Shown: piece by piece, positions 1-7,358 of the stretch | Position numbering within the stretch: position 1 is the first letter of the stretch | Layout of the letters: each line of letters opens with the position of its first letter | Source: a virus | Virus record (IMG/VR): IMGVR_UViG_3300008267_013251 | Span: 69,594 to 133,593 of that record | DNA length: 64,000 nt | Direction: 5' to 3' (one strand) | Notes under the pieces: generated by a model | Told to the model about the DNA's origin: nothing | Databases searched by the model: none | What the model saw: only the letters and a program-made list of their open reading frames with translations | Position numbers and translations under genes: made by a program

Positions 1-172
1 ATGGAGTAAGTATATCTTTTGTGAATGGAACTTTGAAGCACCAGTAATCCGATGGTGTTATTAATTTTACTATATGTCCCATTTCTTCAAGTTTTTGAAT
101 AGTATTTTTTAGTGTTTTGACAACGCCGTTTACTTGTGGTTCCCAAGCGTCTGTGGCTATTAGTATGTTCAT
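1..172 (-). CDS. Glycosyltransferase family 4 (GT-B) N-terminus, partial
   Basis: Only the first 57 codons are in the window; the gene runs off the left edge. The N-terminus reads ILIATDAWEPQVNGVVKTL, the typical opening of retaining GT4 enzymes that transfer a sugar from a nucleotide-sugar donor (first Rossmann strand followed by the N-G-V-V loop). The ATG at 172 overlaps the TGA of the upstream phosphoesterase gene as ATGA, so the two are translationally coupled. The acceptor cannot be told from this fragment. Family call is confident, specificity unknown. Confidence 0.8.
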   Translation of the reverse strand, partial: MNILIATDAWEPQVNGVVKTLKNTIQKLEEMGHIVKLITPSDYWCFKVPFTKDILTP

Positions 173-840
173 ATATAATTCAGGGTAACTGCTCCTTGGT
201 AAACGGTTAAGTAGGAGCATTGTTTGTCAGTCCAGCAACCGGAATTGCCGTACCATATTCCTTTTACTAAAGTTGTTTCTGGGAAATGAGTATGACCACA
301 CAGGACAATATCTGCTCCGTTTTCTTTCGCATATTTCACCGCTTCAGTCTTTATTCTTTCACTATTTCTGAGGAATGTCTTGCTGTTCTTTTTGGCATAG
401 ACGGCTAGGGAATGGCTTTTATCTAATTTTTGCATAAGCCAATAAATTGCATCGGCACATTTGGTGAACATGGGATACTTTTGAATAAAGCTATCGAATC
501 TATCTCCGTGCAGGCAAATTATTTTTTTATTATCACTTTCAAAAGTGTATTCTTGGAAAAATTCAAGTCCTAGGAGGTTACTAACATATTCATAATGTCC
601 GTCATGATTACCGTTAATCCAGATAACTTCTGTGTGTTTAGATAATTTTCTGAGGTCTTTGAGAATGTGCCAATGGTGTTTTGGGAGTTTGTTGAAATTG
701 AGGCAATCGAACAGATCGCCATTGACTATGAGTCTTTGTGGCTGTAGTTTATCAATTTTCTTGAGGAATTTGTCTAAGGCTTCTGCTTGGCACACATCGG
801 AGCCTAGATGAATGTCAGAGATAATAATCGCATCAAGCAT
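169..840 (-). CDS. Calcineurin-like metallophosphoesterase
   Basis: 223 aa with the full set of metallophosphoesterase motifs in order: SDIHLGSD near residue 8, NGDLFD near 41, NGNHDG near 76, a CLHGD block near 109 and CGHTHFPE near 181. These Asp, His and Asn residues bind two metals. The layout resembles UDP-2,3-diacylglucosamine hydrolase (LpxH) and related enzymes, but also general phage phosphoesterases. It is the first gene of a minus-strand pair with the GT4 gene (ATGA overlap), which suggests a role in sugar or lipid metabolism. The substrate is not determined. Confidence 0.85.
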   Translation of the reverse strand: MLDAIIISDIHLGSDVCQAEALDKFLKKIDKLQPQRLIVNGDLFDCLNFNKLPKHHWHILKDLRKLSKHTEVIWINGNHDGHYEYVSNLLGLEFFQEYTFESDNKKIICLHGDRFDSFIQKYPMFTKCADAIYWLMQKLDKSHSLAVYAKKNSKTFLRNSERIKTEAVKYAKENGADIVLCGHTHFPETTLVKGIWYGNSGCWTDKQCSYLTVYQGAVTLNYI

Positions 841-918
841 ACTTTATTTAACCATGCTGGCGTTGCAAAGTATGTTAAAGTTATATGAATATATATTGAA
901 GAAATTGTGAAAGAAAAA

Positions 919-1101
919 ATGATCCTGAAACACGCAGCAATCCCTGAAGGTAATGCATTCCCAAATGGAACATTCTTTTTCAAGAGAAGAGTTTTTGGAT
1001 TCCTATGTCCTCAAAGCACAGCGTTTAGGATACACCAAGCGTTAGGATTTGGACATTGGTACAACAGTAATTGTTGGAAGTTCGAGGATTTAAACAATTA
1101 A
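919..1101 (+). CDS. Tiny Trp/Phe-rich protein of the MI-x-K family
   Basis: 60 aa. The start ATG 919 is chosen because the protein then begins MILK, as in other members of a small-protein family found here (2988, 5387, 5569, 5754, 5939). The C-terminal end GHWYNSNCWKFEDLNN carries the Asn/Ser-rich stretch with a Trp near the C-terminus that several members share. It is followed 22 bp later by a gene with a good ribosome site. No known domain. Coding status is inferred from the family pattern and gene spacing. Confidence 0.5.
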   Translation: MILKHAAIPEGNAFPNGTFFFKRRVFGFLCPQSTAFRIHQALGFGHWYNSNCWKFEDLNN

Positions 1102-1123
1102 CTCATTTATTTATGGAGGAATC

Positions 1124-1345
1124 ATGTTTACATCAGAATATCCAGAAGAAGAATACATCTCAGTTGGAAAACTAATTGAGATTCTATCTGACCTCGACAA
1201 AAGCCAACTAATAAAAGTAAATTCAAACCAAAGACTTAGTGTTTACTCCAGTATGGCATTTGAGACTGGTGGCAAAGCTATTGGTCAAATTAAAATTGGA
1301 GAAGAAACATATGAACCAATATCTGTCTATATCGGTGAATTTTGA
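1124..1345 (+). CDS. Hypothetical small acidic phage protein
   Basis: 73 aa, start supported by GGAGGA spaced 4 bp before the ATG. The sequence has a helical segment (KLIEILSDLDKSQLIKV) followed by a likely beta-rich part ending in YEPISVYIGEF. Resembles small phage proteins that begin with an ISVGKLIE-L-type helix, but I cannot name a family. It sits between a tiny MI-x-K protein and the 1366 gene. Confidence 0.65.
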   Translation: MFTSEYPEEEYISVGKLIEILSDLDKSQLIKVNSNQRLSVYSSMAFETGGKAIGQIKIGEETYEPISVYIGEF

Positions 1346-1353
1346 ATAAAATG

Positions 1354-1361
1354 TATAAATA
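1354..1361 (+). promoter_or_regulatory. T4-late-like promoter box TATAAATA
   Basis: Exact TATAAATA, followed by TCAT and then the ATG of the 1366 gene. In T4, late promoters have this box at about -13 to -6, which would put the transcription start at or beside the ATG here. No ribosome site lies between box and ATG. Confidence 0.5.
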
Positions 1362-1365
1362 TCAT

Positions 1366-1509
1366 ATGAAAACATTTAAAGAATGGCTACTGGTTGAGAA
1401 AAAAGTTGAAATTGTAACCTGCACTAAAAAAGTAGTAAAGATTCCTAAAGACAAAAATGAGAAAGAATTTCTCATGAAAAAATTTGTCAAAGGTTCCAAA
1501 AACAATTAA
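1366..1509 (+). CDS. Small protein with capsid-targeting-like N-terminus
   Basis: 47 aa, beginning MKTFKEWLLVEKK and otherwise Lys-rich. The N-terminus strongly resembles the T4 internal-protein capsid-targeting sequence (MKTYQEFIAE), which is cut after a hydrophobic-x-Glu site by the prohead protease; here LVE would be the equivalent site. An in-frame ATG exists at 1351 but is less likely, as it lies ahead of the TATAAATA box; the box ends 4 bp before ATG 1366. After removal of the leader about 36 basic residues would remain, fitting an internal DNA-associated peptide. Role is inferred. Confidence 0.6.
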   Translation: MKTFKEWLLVEKKVEIVTCTKKVVKIPKDKNEKEFLMKKFVKGSKNN

Positions 1510-1538
1510 TATGTAGTCCACATAAAGCTGGAGGCGGT

Positions 1539-2297
1539 ATGTTTCGCAAAGGATTCGTGCGAGATGATGGCAAGATTTTTTGGTCCTATAAATCAAGTAA
1601 AAATAAAAAGAAATACCAAGTCTGGTTGACTAAAGAAAAGTTCGACCAGTACGAATCAGCCAGAATCACAAGTTATAAAAGAAGAATTGAAAAATATAAA
1701 AAAAATCAAGAAAAATTACCAATTGAACAAAGAAATTTTAAAGGCAAGTACAATCCAGAAACTGGCTTGTACTTCATTTGTTTGCATGCAAGTGGAACGC
1801 CTAAATTTGGCACTCTTGCAGAACTCGAAGCATACAAACTAAAAAGACGAGAACAACAAAGAATTGCCTATGAAAAAAGGAAAAGTAAAATTCCCCCACC
1901 AAATGTTTGTTTAGGCGATAAGCATCCGTCTATTCCAGATTTAGTAGTAGTTGAAATCAAAAACCATAAAGTTAAGTATGGACCAGTAGAAAAACTGCAA
2001 AAGCGCAGAGAAAGAATTAAATTACTTTCAACTATTTACAGGCAAAAAAAGGGCAAAGAAATTGTTGAAAAATACAAACAAATTAGGCATGAAAAACAAA
2101 AACAACGCAAGGAAAATCCACACTTAAAATTCAGCAGAGGAGATGTCAATCCATTGACCAAATGGAAATTCTGGACATACTCAGCTTTAGGCAACGAGGT
2201 TTGGCTACCCCCTGAAGAGTTTGACAAAAAAAGAGCAGAACATAACAAAAAAGTAATTGCTGCATATCACGCTAAGAAACAGCTAGCACGAAGCTAA
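1539..2297 (+). CDS. Lys/Arg-rich protein made of four degenerate repeats
   Basis: 252 aa with GGAGGCGGT just before the ATG. Four repeats of about 55-60 residues can be aligned by eye: each has a short sheet-like segment (GKIFWSYKSS, TGLYFICLHAS, PDLVVVEIKN, KWKFWTYSALG), then a W/F-[LT]-x-x-E-x-[FY]/L stretch, then a strongly basic helix rich in Lys, Arg and Gln (for example EFDKKRAEHNKKVIAAYHAK). The protein is very basic and may bind nucleic acid. No catalytic motif or named family recognised. Confidence 0.75.
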   Translation: MFRKGFVRDDGKIFWSYKSSKNKKKYQVWLTKEKFDQYESARITSYKRRIEKYKKNQEKLPIEQRNFKGKYNPETGLYFICLHASGTPKFGTLAELEAYKLKRREQQRIAYEKRKSKIPPPNVCLGDKHPSIPDLVVVEIKNHKVKYGPVEKLQKRRERIKLLSTIYRQKKGKEIVEKYKQIRHEKQKQRKENPHLKFSRGDVNPLTKWKFWTYSALGNEVWLPPEEFDKKRAEHNKKVIAAYHAKKQLARS

Positions 2298-2313
2298 ATT
2301 AAAACAGGTTTCT

Positions 2314-2499
2314 ATGCACATATTCAATTTTCACAAGTATGTTTTGAGTGATTTGAATGATTGCCATTTTTCTGGTAATTTTTCAGGTGATGAAGCGTAT
2401 AGCAACAGTTTCGTAATATTTTTAAATCCATTTTCCAGACCTACAGTAAGCAGAGTTTTTAAAGGATCGACTCAATCTAATTTTGGATTCTGGAGTTGA
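2314..2499 (+). CDS. Tiny Ser/Phe-rich protein, member of the small-protein chain
   Basis: 61 aa, ending TQSNFGFWS, similar to the Trp-containing ends of the neighbouring tiny proteins. Its TGA at 2497-2499 overlaps a TTG start at 2496 (TTGA), which supports coding in a chain. Ribosome site is weak. No recognised domain. Confidence 0.45.
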   Translation: MHIFNFHKYVLSDLNDCHFSGNFSGDEAYSNSFVIFLNPFSRPTVSRVFKGSTQSNFGFWS

Positions 2500-2675
2500 C
2501 TCTTAATATTCCATTTCTGAAAGGCAGATCAACTGTGTTTGCAACACAGTCACAAATGTCTTGGTTGAATACAGCTTGGGGAAGCTGTCGGATAAATGGC
2601 ATGGGAAGATCAGAAGTCTTTGCTGGTAATAACCATGACTGTTGGAATTACAGCAAACTTTTTGGAAGGTGGTAA
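2496..2675 (+). CDS. Tiny Trp/Asn-rich protein with TTG start
   Basis: 59 aa from a TTG at 2496 that overlaps the previous stop. It contains SWLNTAWGSCRINGMGRS and ends NNHDCWNYSKLFGRW, matching the Asn-rich, Cys-Trp motif of the proteins at 919 and 5569. The TAA at 2673-2675 overlaps the next ATG (TAATG). An internal ATG giving a 39-residue product is possible. Function unknown. Confidence 0.45.
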   Translation: MTLNIPFLKGRSTVFATQSQMSWLNTAWGSCRINGMGRSEVFAGNNHDCWNYSKLFGRW

Positions 2676-2821
2676 TGGAAAATCGCATCAAAGTTTTCAG
2701 CCATTGGTGTGGCCTCAGTAGCTTCATCAGAATGTATCCAAAATCATGTTTTATTGGCATAACATACTACTCAGGGGCATTCGTACTAGATAAGACTAGA
2801 TGCGAAATTTGGGGGGATTGA
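2675..2821 (+). CDS. Tiny protein in overlapping chain
   Basis: 48 aa beginning MENRIKVFSHWCGLSSF and ending KTRCEIWGD. It starts in a TAATG overlap and ends in a TGATG overlap with the 2821 gene. The Ser/Trp/Cys content is like its neighbours but the sequence match is weak. No known family. Confidence 0.4.
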   Translation: MENRIKVFSHWCGLSSFIRMYPKSCFIGITYYSGAFVLDKTRCEIWGD

Positions 2822-2991
2822 TGACACTCACATCGTCTGAAATCAGTCATTTACTAGGCGCTTTACAGTCCATGAAGGACGAGGGTTATTATTATGGAAA
2901 TAAAGAGCAATATTGGAAAAGACATGATGTAATAGTTGCCAAATTACAAAAACAATTAGAGATTCTAAAAAATAAAAAGGTTGCGAAATGA
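2821..2991 (+). CDS. Small helical hypothetical protein
   Basis: 56 aa. ATG 2821 is preferred over the upstream ATG at 2800 because GGGGGGA lies just before it and it forms a TGATG overlap with the previous gene. The sequence (SSEISHLLGALQSMKDEG, then a Lys/Gln-rich helix) is unlike the tiny Trp-rich proteins and looks like an ordinary phage protein. Its TGA overlaps the next ATG (ATGA). Confidence 0.6.
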   Translation: MTLTSSEISHLLGALQSMKDEGYYYGNKEQYWKRHDVIVAKLQKQLEILKNKKVAK

Positions 2992-3164
2992 TATTGATCT
3001 ATAGTTTGTCAAGTAAGAATTCAGTTTTCGGTTCAGATCGTAATTACTCAGTTCAATTTCAAAGAGAAAAATACAGGTCTTCAGAATTCGGTTTTTTTGA
3101 GTCAAGACTCAGAAGAATTTATGCCAGATTAGCTCTTGGAGCCAATTTTGCTCATGATAATTAA
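2988..3164 (+). CDS. Tiny MI-x-K-type protein
   Basis: 58 aa starting MILIYSLSSKNSVFGSDRNYS, rich in Ser, Phe, Arg and Tyr. The start is fixed by an ATGA overlap with the 2821 gene. The end overlaps by 36 bp with the convergent membrane-protein gene at 3129. It shares the MI-opening and composition with the proteins at 5387-6127. Function unknown. Confidence 0.5.
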   Translation: MILIYSLSSKNSVFGSDRNYSVQFQREKYRSSEFGFFESRLRRIYARLALGANFAHDN

Positions 3165-3347
3165 TATCAAAACAGTCAGACACCAGTTTGCTCCTATTAA
3201 AATAGGAACCCAAGCACAATACCACCAATCTCCGTATTGAGGAAAAATATATTTAATTGCAAATACCAACGCAATCAATTCTATTCCTAGAAGTAGGAAA
3301 TAAATTGATAAAAATATCAAAATAACCAATCTAGCAAGACTTTCCAT
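3129..3347 (-). CDS. Small membrane protein with two transmembrane helices
   Basis: 72 aa with two long hydrophobic stretches (about residues 5-32 and 46-66) separated by a polar YGDWWYCAW loop, and a short basic C-terminal tail KIGSKS. It is transcribed away from the RCC1 gene at 3407. No Shine-Dalgarno is obvious. Could be a holin-like or superinfection-type protein, but nothing specific supports this. Confidence 0.5.
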   Translation of the reverse strand: MESLARLVILIFLSIYFLLLGIELIALVFAIKYIFPQYGDWWYCAWVPILIGANWCLTVLILIIMSKIGSKS

Positions 3348-3406
3348 AATAAACTATATATTTAATGAGTTATGTAAGATAAATATTTGTATTTAGGAGT
3401 TATATT

Positions 3407-4726
3407 ATGGCACAATTATGGTTATGGGGACAAAATAACTATGGACAGCTTGGAGACAATACTACAGATGACAAGTCATCTCCAATACAAACAATAGCTG
3501 GAGGTAGTGATTGGGTTGCGGTAGCCGGTGGCTACGACATGACACTTGCCTTAAAAAATGATGGAACAGTCTGGTCTTGGGGGTTTGACAGCCATGGGGC
3601 CTTGGGACAAAATACAGAGAATGTTGACCTTTCTTCTCCTACACAAATAGGGACTGATACTGACTGGGCGTTTATAAATGCTTCAAACTGGTACTGGGGC
3701 ATATGTGCGGGAATTAAGAATGATGGGTCGCTCTGGCTGTGGGGTTACAACAATTATGGAAATTTAGGAGATGATACTTCTGATGATAAATCATCTCCAG
3801 TTCAAACGGTTGCTGGAGGAAATGACTGGGCATCCGTCTCTTGTTCTGCAAACCATACTGGCGCTATAAAAACTGATGGCACATTGTGGATGTTTGGAAG
3901 AAACACTTATGGGGAACTTGGTGATGATTCTATTGATCAAAAGTCCTCTCCAGTTCAAACTATTGCTGGTGGAAACGACTGGGCACAAGTATCTTGTAGC
4001 AGAAGAAATACCGCTGCTATAAAAAATGATGGGACTCTCTGGTTGTGGGGGCGTAATTCAGAGGGCCAGCTAGGGGCAGAAAATACTGTCAATGTTTCAT
4101 CTCCTGTGCAAACCATTTGTGGAGGAAATAATTGGGCGCAGGTATCTGTTGGAAGATACTTTACAGGTGCAATCAAGACGGATGGCACCCTCTGGATGTG
4201 GGGAGGAAATAGTTATGGCGCACTTGGAACAGGAGACACACAGGATTATTCATCCCCTGTGCAGACTATTTGTGGAGGAAACAACTGGGCACAGGTATCA
4301 TGCGGTTATGACTTCACAGCAGCACTCAAGACAGACGGCAGCTTGTGGGTTTGGGGAAGAAACGGTGATGGACAGGCAGGAAACGAAAGCACTATTGATA
4401 TTTCTTCTCCAGTCCAGACTGTAGCTGGTGGCAATGGCTGGACATTTGTTTCAACTGGATATCATGGTACTACTGCATTGGGAAGCGCATATAATAATTA
4501 TCAAATAAAACTTACACCACCAAACAGAAACGAGGGCACAGAAGGCTACATGGATTATTGGATTGTAGGTGGAAAATCAATACAAAGAAGTGGTTACATA
4601 GAAACTACTGACGGGATTCAAATTAGAAAAGTAAATGAAGCTATGGATGGAGACACAATCACTAATGAACCAGAGAAGCTTACTGATCTCCAAAACAATG
4701 GCCACTACTTCATAGTAGAAAACTAA
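3407..4726 (+). CDS. RCC1-repeat beta-propeller protein
   Basis: 439 aa with about seven RCC1 repeats between residues 1 and 365. Each repeat reads roughly SSPVQT-x-[AC]GG-N-x-W-x-x-VS-x-G-x-x-x-T-[GA]AIK-x-DGTLW-x-WG-x-N-x-x-G-QLG. RCC1 repeats fold into a seven-bladed propeller used for binding proteins or glycans. The last 75 residues are a different short domain (YMDYWIVGGKSIQRSG onward). There is no signal peptide or enzyme motif. AGGAG precedes the ATG and GATAAATA lies about 25 bp farther up. Two related RCC1 proteins sit at 37-45 kb, so this is probably a virion adhesin or tail decoration. A strong terminator follows. Confidence 0.85.
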   Translation: MAQLWLWGQNNYGQLGDNTTDDKSSPIQTIAGGSDWVAVAGGYDMTLALKNDGTVWSWGFDSHGALGQNTENVDLSSPTQIGTDTDWAFINASNWYWGICAGIKNDGSLWLWGYNNYGNLGDDTSDDKSSPVQTVAGGNDWASVSCSANHTGAIKTDGTLWMFGRNTYGELGDDSIDQKSSPVQTIAGGNDWAQVSCSRRNTAAIKNDGTLWLWGRNSEGQLGAENTVNVSSPVQTICGGNNWAQVSVGRYFTGAIKTDGTLWMWGGNSYGALGTGDTQDYSSPVQTICGGNNWAQVSCGYDFTAALKTDGSLWVWGRNGDGQAGNESTIDISSPVQTVAGGNGWTFVSTGYHGTTALGSAYNNYQIKLTPPNRNEGTEGYMDYWIVGGKSIQRSGYIETTDGIQIRKVNEAMDGDTITNEPEKLTDLQNNGHYFIVEN

Positions 4727-4732
4727 AAACGA

Positions 4733-4765
4733 AACCGCCCCTTACGATTTTTGTAAGGGGCGGTT
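4733..4765 (+). terminator. Rho-independent terminator after RCC1 gene
   Basis: 13-bp perfect stem AACCGCCCCTTAC / GTAAGGGGCGGTT with a GATTTTT loop, followed by TTAGTTT. GC-rich stem in an AT-rich genome. It lies between convergent genes and could serve both strands. Confidence 0.85.
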
Positions 4766-4770
4766 TTAGT

Positions 4771-4941
4771 TTATGATTGTAAAGACTTGAGTTTTTGTTC
4801 TAATGCAATTTTCAAACAAATAACAAGTAAATCCCCTTTTTCTTCTGCTACATTAACTTTTTCCTTCTCACTCATACCTTCGGTTAAAAGCGGATCGATC
4901 TCACTATTCAATAAATTTGTTACACTAGCTGGAATTTCCAT
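4771..4941 (-). CDS. Small helical hypothetical protein
   Basis: 56 aa (begins MEIPASVTNLLNSE, ends EQKLKSLQS), with GGAGG five bases before the ATG. Predicted all-helical and acidic. Stands alone on the minus strand between the terminator and the membrane-protein gene. No family recognised. Confidence 0.65.
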   Translation of the reverse strand: MEIPASVTNLLNSEIDPLLTEGMSEKEKVNVAEEKGDLLVICLKIALEQKLKSLQS

Positions 4942-5077
4942 AATACCTCCGTTGGTTAATTTTATATATTATTAATAGAAAACATAATTTATATATAAAT
5001 TTTGGTGATGTATCGTCAATATAGGCATTAATGCAGCCAGAAAAAATTTTTAATATCTTTGCTAATAGGTGAATTCG

Positions 5078-5377
5078 ATGGGTATTCTAGCTTACATTTT
5101 CTGTGTTTTAAATGTTTTTCTTGCTTTGATAAGTATCTTCCCTTGTATCATGGGTGCTGCTATGGGAGCAGATAGCCCACAAGCACAAAACAACCCTTTG
5201 GCAATCGCCATGTGTTATATATTTCTAACATTTCCTGTAGTCTGCTTCATATGTGGAATTTTGCCACCAGTTTTAAATCACTTTAAAATGCCTATCTTAG
5301 CCGTTGGTTTTGGGCTTTGGCCTTGGATTGAAGCAATTTCTGTGATAGGATTCATGTGGTTTAACGACACCAATTGA
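5078..5377 (+). CDS. Small integral membrane protein
   Basis: 99 aa from ATG 5078, which has AGGTG in front; a GTG at 5069 is the other option. Three hydrophobic segments are visible (about residues 2-27, 45-65, 70-94) with a short polar loop GADSPQAQNN between the first two. No recognised domain; topology suggests an inner-membrane protein. Confidence 0.55.
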   Translation: MGILAYIFCVLNVFLALISIFPCIMGAAMGADSPQAQNNPLAIAMCYIFLTFPVVCFICGILPPVLNHFKMPILAVGFGLWPWIEAISVIGFMWFNDTN

Positions 5378-5386
5378 AATACAATC

Positions 5387-5569
5387 ATGATTTTGAAATA
5401 CATTTCTTGGTCTGCTACCAATTTGTTCGGCAATAGATTTGTTGCTGCATCTTTTTTTGATATGAGTTATAGTTTTTCTTGGAAAATTCCAGCACAAGAA
5501 AGCAGAGAAAGATCAAACGCCTTTAGCAGAGCTAATTACGACAGCAGAAATTGGAGTGATGGAATTTGA
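5387..5569 (+). CDS. Tiny MI-x-K-family protein
   Basis: 60 aa starting MILKYISWSATNLFGN and ending NYDSRNWSDGI. It aligns along its length with the next gene: MI-[LF]-[KR]-x-x-SWS, then LF, a DM-x-[YF]S-[FY]-x-W core, FS-x-x-N-[YF] and a final R-x-WS. Rich in Ser, Phe, Asn and Trp, unlike the Lys-rich proteins of the rest of the window. Its TGA overlaps the next ATG (TGATG). Confidence 0.55.
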   Translation: MILKYISWSATNLFGNRFVAASFFDMSYSFSWKIPAQESRERSNAFSRANYDSRNWSDGI

Positions 5570-5757
5570 TGATTTTCAGAAACACATCATGGTCATCCAT
5601 TTACTTATTTGAACAAGGCTTTATGTTCAGCTTTGCACATGTAGGAGATATGGATTTTTCATATCATTGGACTAAACATTTCCAACAATCAAAACAGATG
5701 AATACTGTTTTTTCTCTAAACAATTTTAGAGGAAGATGCTGGAGCAAAAACCTATGA
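5569..5757 (+). CDS. Tiny MI-x-K-family protein
   Basis: 62 aa starting MIFRNTSWSSIYLFEQG, closest paralogue of the 5387 protein. The start ATG 5569 lies in a TGATG overlap with that gene, and the end forms an ATGA overlap with the next. Contains the DMDFSYHW core and NNFRGRCWSKNL end. Function unknown. Confidence 0.55.
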   Translation: MIFRNTSWSSIYLFEQGFMFSFAHVGDMDFSYHWTKHFQQSKQMNTVFSLNNFRGRCWSKNL

Positions 5758-5933
5758 TACATAAAATTAATTGTAGATGTACAAAACCACATCGATCTAG
5801 CTGGTTTAGTGGAAGAGGTATGAGCCCTATTTTTGCAAGGCAAAGCTATTTTTCTCCACTTTTTCATGTACATGTTTATTGGTCCAGCAGTTTTTGTGGA
5901 AGTCAAGGCAGCATTTATAGATGGCCTTGGTAA
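5754..5933 (+). CDS. Tiny MI-x-K-family protein
   Basis: 59 aa starting MIHKINCRCTKPHRSSWF and ending GSQGSIYRWPW. ATG 5754 overlaps the previous stop (ATGA). Rich in Ser, Phe, Trp and Cys. More divergent than the 5387/5569 pair, but the length, opening and Trp-rich end agree. Confidence 0.5.
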   Translation: MIHKINCRCTKPHRSSWFSGRGMSPIFARQSYFSPLFHVHVYWSSSFCGSQGSIYRWPW

Positions 5934-5938
5934 ACAAA

Positions 5939-6127
5939 ATGATTTTCAAACAATCGATTGCGTATTCACTTCATTGGAATCATGAAATAAATTATAGCTT
6001 TTTATCTCAAAAATCTTTTCATTTTCCATTTAATATTGGAAGTTTTTGTTCTAATAATTTTAAGTTGAATAAGCAAGAAAGCGCATTCGGGCTGCTGTTA
6101 AATTCAGACGCAAATCAACTTGCATAA
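5939..6127 (+). CDS. Tiny MI-x-K-family protein
   Basis: 62 aa starting MIFKQSIAYSLHWNHEINYSF, the last of the tandem group. Starts 5 bp after the previous stop. The core NYSFLSQKSFHF and SNNFKLNKQ resemble its neighbours; the final Trp is absent. Function unknown. Confidence 0.5.
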   Translation: MIFKQSIAYSLHWNHEINYSFLSQKSFHFPFNIGSFCSNNFKLNKQESAFGLLLNSDANQLA

Positions 6128-6153
6128 TCGAAAATTTTTTTTAAAATACAGGA

Positions 6154-6738
6154 ATGAAAAAGTCTACCAAGCTTGATGAATTAAAACCTGATTATTTGTT
6201 GTTATTAAACAACACCATTCCTCACATAAAGAATATTCACGAACTGAATGATATTTTTGAGTTCAATTTTTCAGATAATTATCAGAACATGCCATACGGA
6301 TTAATTTCTTCTTACTATCATGCTAACAAGTCAAAGTTCCTAGAGAAAAAAATAGGACAGAATATCGATCTAGACAATCACCTATTTCTAGCCATGTGTT
6401 CTGATATGTTAAGAACAGCCAAGAAAACCAACATACTAGAAGAAATTTATAAAATAACCTCAGATTTATTTACGCTTCCAATATCTTATCAAAAAAAGAT
6501 TGTATTTATTAAAATGATACCACTTGAGAAACAAAAGCTAAGCTTGCTTGACTTTTTCTTTAACAAACTAAAATATAGCGCAGAAGAGATAGTAAAAAAT
6601 ATGTCAGAGGAAATGGAAAAAATAGACGCATCAACTAAAAATACATATAAATTAATACAAATGTTTATTCAAGACCCCAACAAAAATGTGAGGAAGAAAC
6701 ATTTAATTAAAAAAATTATTGAAAAATTGATCGATTAA
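6154..6738 (+). CDS. Hypothetical alpha-helical protein
   Basis: 194 aa, mainly helical and Lys/Asn/Ile-rich, with AGGA before the ATG. No signal peptide, membrane segment or motif recognised. It closes the plus-strand block and overlaps the convergent methyltransferase gene by 4 bp. Confidence 0.65.
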   Translation: MKKSTKLDELKPDYLLLLNNTIPHIKNIHELNDIFEFNFSDNYQNMPYGLISSYYHANKSKFLEKKIGQNIDLDNHLFLAMCSDMLRTAKKTNILEEIYKITSDLFTLPISYQKKIVFIKMIPLEKQKLSLLDFFFNKLKYSAEEIVKNMSEEMEKIDASTKNTYKLIQMFIQDPNKNVRKKHLIKKIIEKLID

Positions 6739-7358
6739 CGCTTCTGTAGAACAGCACAGTCTTTGCTGACTATGCAAATTTCATCGCAATATTCCTTCAG
6801 ATATGAATAACCTTTTTGAGTAGATGCTACATTTCCCTGCTCAACCCATGTGGTATCGTCAAAAAACACATAACCACCAGATTTAACTTTTGGCAAAAAG
6901 TTTACGCAATCTTCGTATGCTAATCTCTCGCAATGATTTCCGTCAATATGAAGAATGTCAATTGTACTTTCCCCAAACTGTTCAACAACTTCTGACGATT
7001 TCTTTCTAACAACATTAACAAATTGCTCTAGTTGATAATTCTGAATGTTCTGTAAAAACATTTCATATATGTTTTGTAAGTCTAAACTGCCCCACCAATC
7101 TTTATTGGCTTTGTTCACCATGTCCTCTAAGGCAGAATCCCTTGTCCATGGATCAATTCCTATGACAATACCTGACCCTTTGTCTTTCATAGCCAAAGCT
7201 TGCGGGAACAATGAAGAACCACCAAAAACACCTATTTCTAGACATGTCTGAGCATTTGTCGTATTAATCAACTCAACAAACTTTTCAGCTTTGTCTTTAG
7301 AACACCAGCCGGGAACTTTGGATAAGTATTTTTCAATAAAAAACTGAGCAGTAATCAT
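6735..7358 (-). CDS. Class I SAM-dependent methyltransferase
   Basis: 207 aa. Motif I CLEIGVFGGSS (SAM-binding Gly loop), an acidic end of strand 2 at GIDPW and a strand-4 block DILHIDGNH with GGYVFFDDT afterwards match the Methyltransf_24 type, used for small molecules or sugars. ATG 7358 is chosen as it overlaps the stop of the GT2 gene as ATGA and has GGAG in front; in-frame ATGs at 7364 and 7370 also exist. Part of the minus-strand sugar cluster, so a glycan or its precursor is a likely substrate. Confidence 0.75.
   Translation of the reverse strand: MITAQFFIEKYLSKVPGWCSKDKAEKFVELINTTNAQTCLEIGVFGGSSLFPQALAMKDKGSGIVIGIDPWTRDSALEDMVNKANKDWWGSLDLQNIYEMFLQNIQNYQLEQFVNVVRKKSSEVVEQFGESTIDILHIDGNHCERLAYEDCVNFLPKVKSGGYVFFDDTTWVEQGNVASTQKGYSYLKEYCDEICIVSKDCAVLQKR

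Noticed and set aside
4092-4424. 110-aa + strand frame inside the RCC1 gene
   Set aside because: Out-of-frame reading of RCC1 repeats.
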